A DNA stretch of 64,000 nt from Parafrankia discariae. GTDB lineage: Bacteria; Actinomycetota; Actinomycetes; Frankiales; Frankiaceae. Position numbers and translations under genes: made by a program. The notes beneath the pieces were generated by a model. The model made no database searches. It saw only the letters and a program-made list of their open reading frames with translations, and was not told the DNA's origin. Shown piece after piece: positions 60,355 to 64,000 of this stretch. Within the stretch, counting starts at the first letter, position 1, and each line of letters starts with the position of its first letter. The stretch spans positions 188-64,187 of the forward strand of contig NZ_KB891209.1 of NCBI RefSeq assembly GCF_000373365.1. Direction: 5' to 3'.

Positions 60355-60687
60355 ATGGGAATCGGTGCCGGAGTATTCCTGATGGCGCTCGGCGCGATCC
60401 TCACGTTCGCGGTCGACGTGTCGATCTCCGGGCTCGACATCGCGGTCGTCGGGATCATCCTCATGCTGGCCGGGGCGGTCGGGCTCGTTCTTGAGCTCGC
60501 GGTGTTCGCGCCCCGGCGGCGGCGTGCCCTCGTGACGCGGTCGGATGTGGACGTCTACCCCGAGGCCGGGGCGTACGAGGAGCCCCCGACCCAGGCCCTG
60601 CGGGTGCAGCGCCGCACCACCCGGCAGGTGGACGTCCCGGCGGACTATGAGGTGGACGGTCGCACCGGGTACCCGCCGGTGCGCTGA
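60355..60687 (+). CDS. DUF6458-like small membrane protein
   Basis: A 110-residue protein: GVFLMALGAILTFAVDVSI and VVGIILMLAGAVGLVLELAV are two TM helices separated by a short loop, followed by a basic patch (RRRR) and a polar tail with a TRQVDVPADYEVD segment. This matches a small actinobacterial membrane family (DUF6458), of unknown function. The ATG is preceded by GGAGGGAGC. A strong terminator lies directly after the gene. Confidence 0.75.
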   Translation: MGIGAGVFLMALGAILTFAVDVSISGLDIAVVGIILMLAGAVGLVLELAVFAPRRRRALVTRSDVDVYPEAGAYEEPPTQALRVQRRTTRQVDVPADYEVDGRTGYPPVR

Positions 60688-60701
60688 CCACGACTGATCG
60701 C

Positions 60702-60751
60702 CGTCCGGCCGGCACCCCGCGCAGTGGCGGGGTGCCGGCCGGACGGGTTTT
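60702..60751 (+). terminator. 19-bp perfect terminator hairpin
   Basis: 60702-60720 pairs perfectly with 60727-60745 (loop GCAGTG), followed by GGTTTT on the plus strand. The best intrinsic terminator in the window, 15 bp after the DUF6458 stop and before the convergent HNH gene. Confidence 0.9.
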
Positions 60752-60759
60752 CGGTACTT

Positions 60760-60822
60760 AGGACAAGCGTGCGGTGCTCAAAGGACAAGCTTGCGGTGCT
60801 CAGGACGGGTGCGTGGTGTTCA
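60760..60822. repeat. Three tandem 21-bp units between terminator and HNH stop
   Basis: Units at 60760-60780, 60782-60802 and, more divergent, 60802-60822. The first two match at 20 of 21 positions (AGGACAAGCGTGCGGTGCTC type). The third runs into the HNH stop codon. Confidence 0.75.
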
Positions 60823-61590
60823 GCCGGCGGCCGCGGTCGTTCCGAGTGGTGGCTGCTGCGGGCAGGACTGCAGCACCTGGCGCATCGCGTCCGCCTCGGC
60901 CTGTTCGACCCAGAGGCCGTAGCGGGATTTCAGCCCCACCTGGCGGGCGATGTAGGCGCAGCGGATGCCCGGGTTCGGCGGGAGCCACTCGGAGGCGTCC
61001 TTGTCGCTTTTCTGCTGGTTGGTCGGGCCGTCGACGGCGAACAGGTTCTCCGGGTCGTTCGCGAAGCCGAGCCGTTCCTGGTCGGTCCATTCCAGCGCGC
61101 CGGTGCGCCAGGCGTCGGCCAGCGGGAGCACATGGTCGATCTGCACGGCCGACGAGTTGCGCCCGCGGTCGAACCGGATGATCCGGTTGGTGTACGGGTC
61201 GCGCAGCTCGCCGGTCAGGACGATGCAGTCGTCGTTACTGCGGGTGGTGATGCTGCGCAGGTCCCGGTGCAGGATGTCGTTGCGGGTGTCGCAGCCGTTG
61301 TGGTCGACGTCGCTCCAGGCCGTCCCGAACTCGTCACGTCGGTAGGGCGGGTTGTTGTCCTCCGCCCGGATCTGCAGCGTGCCGAGCATCTCGAGGGCCG
61401 AACCGGCGCCGGCCGGGGCGCCGGCGCCCACCCCGCCGCTGTCGGGCGCGGGCGCGGCGGTGGGATCTCCCGCCGTGGCGTCGAGGACCTCGTCGCATCC
61501 GCCCGCCAGCAGGACGATCGCGACCGCGCACAGGGCGCCGGCGACGCGGACCGGCCTTCCGCGCGCCGCGCCGGCCGTGCTCTTGCCCAC
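60820..61590 (-). CDS. HNH-type (DUF1524) nuclease lipoprotein
   Basis: A 256-residue protein. The first 35 residues form a lipoprotein signal (GALCAVAIVLLAGGCDEVL, lipobox LAGGC), so it should be anchored outside the membrane. After a Pro/Gly linker, the C-terminal half has the HNH-like core: IDHVLPLADAWRTGALEW and NLFAVDGPTNQQKSDKDASE, with the His, Asn and acidic residues of the DUF1524/GmrSD-type fold. Several cysteines (GCDTRND, DDCIVL, RCAYIA, SCPQ) may form disulfides. A surface nuclease, used for DNA degradation or competition, is the likely role. Single gene on the minus strand. Confidence 0.85.
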   Translation of the reverse strand: MGKSTAGAARGRPVRVAGALCAVAIVLLAGGCDEVLDATAGDPTAAPAPDSGGVGAGAPAGAGSALEMLGTLQIRAEDNNPPYRRDEFGTAWSDVDHNGCDTRNDILHRDLRSITTRSNDDCIVLTGELRDPYTNRIIRFDRGRNSSAVQIDHVLPLADAWRTGALEWTDQERLGFANDPENLFAVDGPTNQQKSDKDASEWLPPNPGIRCAYIARQVGLKSRYGLWVEQAEADAMRQVLQSCPQQPPLGTTAAAG

Positions 61591-61772
61591 TGTTGTCCCC
61601 GATCTGCTCGGCGTGGCCGGTCCGCTGTCACGTCCGGCTCCGTCCGTCTACGGCCGTTTCCACCCGTGACGGCCACCGTAGCCTGCGCCGATGCGAAGCC
61701 GTGTCCGGTCCCGTCAGATGAGCCCCGGGAAACGGCCGGCTGGGCCGGTTGATACCCATACAGTGTTCTGGC

Positions 61773-62576
61773 ATGTACGGGGGGCCGACCGGTGGCGGGA
61801 CGACTGACCATGATCTGGGCCGGCCGGGTGCCGAGCCGGTGTTCGCACGCCGGGCCGGTACGGAGACCGCGCCCGCCCGGCATCTGAGTTCGCTTCCCGT
61901 GCAGCCCGTGCCGGCAGGCCCGAGGGCGGTCTCCCGGCCGGCGGGCTCGCCGCGGCCGCTGCGCCGCGACGCCGAACGCAACCGGGAGCGGGTGCTCGCC
62001 GCCGCCCGGGAACTGTTCGTCGAGCAGGGCCTGGACGTCGGCGTCGACGAGATCGCGAAGCGGGCCGGCGTCGGGATGGGCACGCTGTACCGACGGTTCC
62101 CGAACAAGGACGCGCTCATCGAGGCGATCCTCGGCACGGTCGTCGACCATCTGCGCTCGATCGCCACGAACGTCCTGGCCACCGAGCCGCCGGGGGCGGC
62201 GCTGCGGTCCTTCTTCATCCGGTCGATCACGACCGAGGTCTGTCAGTGGGCGTTCCTGTCGAGCCGGCTGTGGAGCGGGCGGACCAACGAGCTGCTGTTC
62301 GCCGATGTGGTCCCGCTGATCGGCGAGATGTTCACCCGGGCGCAGCAGGCCGGGGCGGTGCGGTCGGACGTCGTGCTCTCCGACCTGATCGTGCTGGTCC
62401 GGTCGATGCGGGTCGTGCTGGACCTGACCGAGGAGTTCGCGCCCGAGGCCTGGCGGCGCCACCTCGACCTCCTGCTGGACGGCCTACGGCCCTGCTCCGG
62501 CAACGCCGTCCTCGGCGTGGAGCCGATGCCGTTCGACGCGCTCGCGATCTCGGTGGCGGCCCGGCCACTCGTCTGA
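61773..62576 (+). CDS. TetR-family transcriptional regulator
   Basis: About 267 residues. The HTH region (ERVLAAARELFVEQGLDVGV, then VDEIAKRAGVGMGTLYRRFP) is typical TetR, near residues 75-120. The first 60 residues are Arg/Pro-rich and unusual; the true start may be later. The ligand domain contains the usual helices. A TTGATA hexamer overlaps the region just before the ATG chosen. The divergent HNH nuclease gene is a possible target. Confidence 0.87.
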   Translation: MYGGPTGGGTTDHDLGRPGAEPVFARRAGTETAPARHLSSLPVQPVPAGPRAVSRPAGSPRPLRRDAERNRERVLAAARELFVEQGLDVGVDEIAKRAGVGMGTLYRRFPNKDALIEAILGTVVDHLRSIATNVLATEPPGAALRSFFIRSITTEVCQWAFLSSRLWSGRTNELLFADVVPLIGEMFTRAQQAGAVRSDVVLSDLIVLVRSMRVVLDLTEEFAPEAWRRHLDLLLDGLRPCSGNAVLGVEPMPFDALAISVAARPLV

Positions 62577-62598
62577 CCCTGAGGCCCGACGCTCCTGG

Positions 62599-62621
62599 GC
62601 CGCCACGGCTGCTCTGGCGGC
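62599..62621. terminator. Weak hairpin between tetR and the kinase gene
   Basis: GCCGCCA (62599-62605) pairs with TGGCGGC (62615-62621), 9-nt loop, between the two convergent stops. Confidence 0.35.
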
Positions 62622-64000
62622 TACGGCCGGATGGTGACGCCCTGGCTCTCCGGGCGCTCGTGCAGTTCCAGATCCTGGGGCTTCGCGTCCACCGGTATGT
62701 CGAAGACGATGGTGCCGGTGGCCGTGGCGCCGGGTGCGATCGTGTTCCACACGTCGTCGTGGAGCCAGAGGCGGGACCAGAAGTCGGCCGCGTGGCGGTC
62801 GCCGTCCACGGTGCGCAGGTACTGGTCAGAGTTGCTCAGCGTCCGCTCGGCCGTGCCGACGTTGGTGATTTTGATGTCGACCAGGCAGAACTGGCCGTCG
62901 GGGTGGGGAGCCAGGAAGTTGTCACCGAGCTGCTTCTTGCCGCAACTGAGCGTGCTCGCGACGAACTCGAGCTGGTCGTCGCGGACCGTTGTGTTCAGGC
63001 CCCCGCTGCGCGGGATCGTCGGCTGCTGGGACGGCGCGGTCCGGTCGCCGTTCGCCGCGGGCGCTCCCGGATCGTCCGAACCGCCGGCGACCGAGCTGAT
63101 CAGCCACGCTGCCAGGACGACCACGAGCGCGGCCGCGCCGAACAGGAGCACGCGGTGCCAGGTGGAGCGGGACTGGTGGGGGGCGGGTGCCCCGCCACCG
63201 GCCGGGCCGGCGGGTACAGGCGGATAGGGGCCGCCCTGCCCGGGCGGATACGGGCCCTGCACGGATGAGTGCTGGCCTTGCGCGGGCTGATACGGGCCCT
63301 GCGCGGATGGATACGGGCCTTGCGCGGGTGGATACGGGCCCTGCGCGGGCGGGCGTGCCCCGGGGCCGGCACCCGCGGGGCGCGGGGCGGCGGGCCCGAA
63401 GCCCGCGGGGCCGCCGACGGGCACCGGCCCACGGGCCGATCCGGGGGCTCCAGGTGCTCCGGAGAAGGCCGGTGCGCCGGCCGGCGCCGGAACGGCCACA
63501 CCGGCCGCGCCGGCCGGCCCGGCCGCGGCGGCCCTGCTGGCGGACGGCTGTGGGGCGACCCGGGTCGGTGTGAGGCCGGGCAGGGTCGTTCCCCGGGTGA
63601 GGTTCAGCAGTTCCTCGGCCTGGCCGACGGCGCTGGCGCTCGGCTGCCCGGTACCGTCGTCCCGGCCGTCGCCGGACCGGGTGGGTGGCAGCGAGATCAG
63701 GTTCAGCAGGAGGTCCCGGGCGCTCGGGCGGGCGTCGGGGTTCTTGGCGAGGGCCGCCGCGACCAGCGCCTTCAGGTCGTGTGGCAGGCCGTCCAGGGCC
63801 GGATGGGAACCGACGATGCGGGTGCTGAGCTCCAGGTCCGTCCCGGTGCCGAACGGGTGGTGGCCGGTGCCCGCGTAGGCGACCAGGATGCCCCAGGTGA
63901 ACACGTCGGCCCCCGGGCCGATGGCCTGGCCGTTCACCTGCTCGGGCGCCATCCAGCCGGCGGACCCGAAGCCCCACGCGGTGGGTTTCGCCTTGGCGCC
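62621..64000 (-). CDS. Ser/Thr protein kinase, C-terminal part (5' truncated by window edge)
   Basis: About 460 residues are visible; the frame stays open to the right edge. It begins in kinase subdomain VIII (GWMAPEQVNGQAIGPGADVF) and ends the kinase lobe near KNPDARPSARDLLLNLI. A Pro/Gln/Gly-rich stretch follows with repeats of the type PAQGPYPPAQGPY, then one TM (HRVLLFGAAALVVVLAAWLI) and an extracytoplasmic domain of about 120 residues (QFCLVDIKITNVGTAERTLS, then GTIVFDIPVDAKPQDLEL), which resembles DUF4352/telokin-like domains. It is a receptor-type kinase, not PASTA-based. The Asp and Lys active-site residues lie outside the window. Confidence 0.85.
   Translation of the reverse strand, partial: GAKAKPTAWGFGSAGWMAPEQVNGQAIGPGADVFTWGILVAYAGTGHHPFGTGTDLELSTRIVGSHPALDGLPHDLKALVAAALAKNPDARPSARDLLLNLISLPPTRSGDGRDDGTGQPSASAVGQAEELLNLTRGTTLPGLTPTRVAPQPSASRAAAAGPAGAAGVAVPAPAGAPAFSGAPGAPGSARGPVPVGGPAGFGPAAPRPAGAGPGARPPAQGPYPPAQGPYPSAQGPYQPAQGQHSSVQGPYPPGQGGPYPPVPAGPAGGGAPAPHQSRSTWHRVLLFGAAALVVVLAAWLISSVAGGSDDPGAPAANGDRTAPSQQPTIPRSGGLNTTVRDDQLEFVASTLSCGKKQLGDNFLAPHPDGQFCLVDIKITNVGTAERTLSNSDQYLRTVDGDRHAADFWSRLWLHDDVWNTIAPGATATGTIVFDIPVDAKPQDLELHERPESQGVTIRP
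63228..63350 (-). repeat. 21- to 24-bp tandem repeats in the kinase linker
   Basis: Five or so GC-rich units encode AQGPYPP-type heptapeptides between the kinase and TM parts. Units differ by small substitutions. Confidence 0.75.

Overview
The window is about 64 kb of very GC-rich DNA. Coding is dense, GTG starts are common, and many genes join by 4-nt ATGA or GTGA overlaps. Gene content and order point to a high-GC actinomycete. A Frankia-like genome is the best guess, from the general style of the proteins only; I could not run a search. No rRNA, CRISPR array, insertion sequence or prophage block is visible. One tRNA (Leu, anticodon CAG) is present. The window cuts a gene at each end: an amidohydrolase on the left and a Ser/Thr kinase on the right.

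Left third (1-22 kb). A minus-strand acyl-CoA operon (acyl-CoA dehydrogenase, ACAD10-type phosphotransferase, enoyl-CoA hydratase, then a quinone oxidoreductase) is followed by a membrane diguanylate cyclase, a TetR regulator, undecaprenyl-diphosphatase (uppP) and an SRPBCC protein. Next comes a GPP34 / ribbon-helix-helix / SPFH operon, divergent from an ABC-2 exporter across a perfect 16-bp palindrome. An amidase, an acetyltransferase, a secreted protein, S-adenosylhomocysteine hydrolase (ahcY) and an RND/MMPL exporter complete this part.

Middle (22-36 kb). This is accessory and envelope-related: a DUF1918 protein, a PAP2-type lipid phosphatase, a second ACAD10-type phosphotransferase, a calpain-like cysteine protease, a double universal stress protein, a large winged-helix protein of unknown function, a GMC-type flavoenzyme with a cysteine cluster, and a DHA2-type MFS exporter.

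Right third (36-60 kb). This is the conserved actinobacterial block known from mycobacteria: ppiA, a PH-domain membrane protein, crgA, a DUF881 protein, trpG/pabA, then pknB-pknA-pbpA-rodA-pstP-fhaB-fhaA and tRNA-Leu. The kinases, phosphatase and FHA proteins set phosphorylation of the division and wall machinery, PbpA and RodA build septal or polar peptidoglycan, and CrgA helps recruit them. Here the block is split by a rhomboid protease gene and by a 7.6-kb module (SARP/AfsR-like regulator, methyltransferase, PIG-L deacetylase, GH15 glycosidase). A cluster of DnaA-box-like sequences lies at the right junction of that module.

Right end (60-64 kb). A small membrane protein, a predicted surface-anchored HNH nuclease lipoprotein, a TetR regulator and a truncated receptor-type Ser/Thr kinase. 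Convergent gene pairs are often separated by long perfect hairpins, and several signalling proteins carry in-frame tandem repeats.
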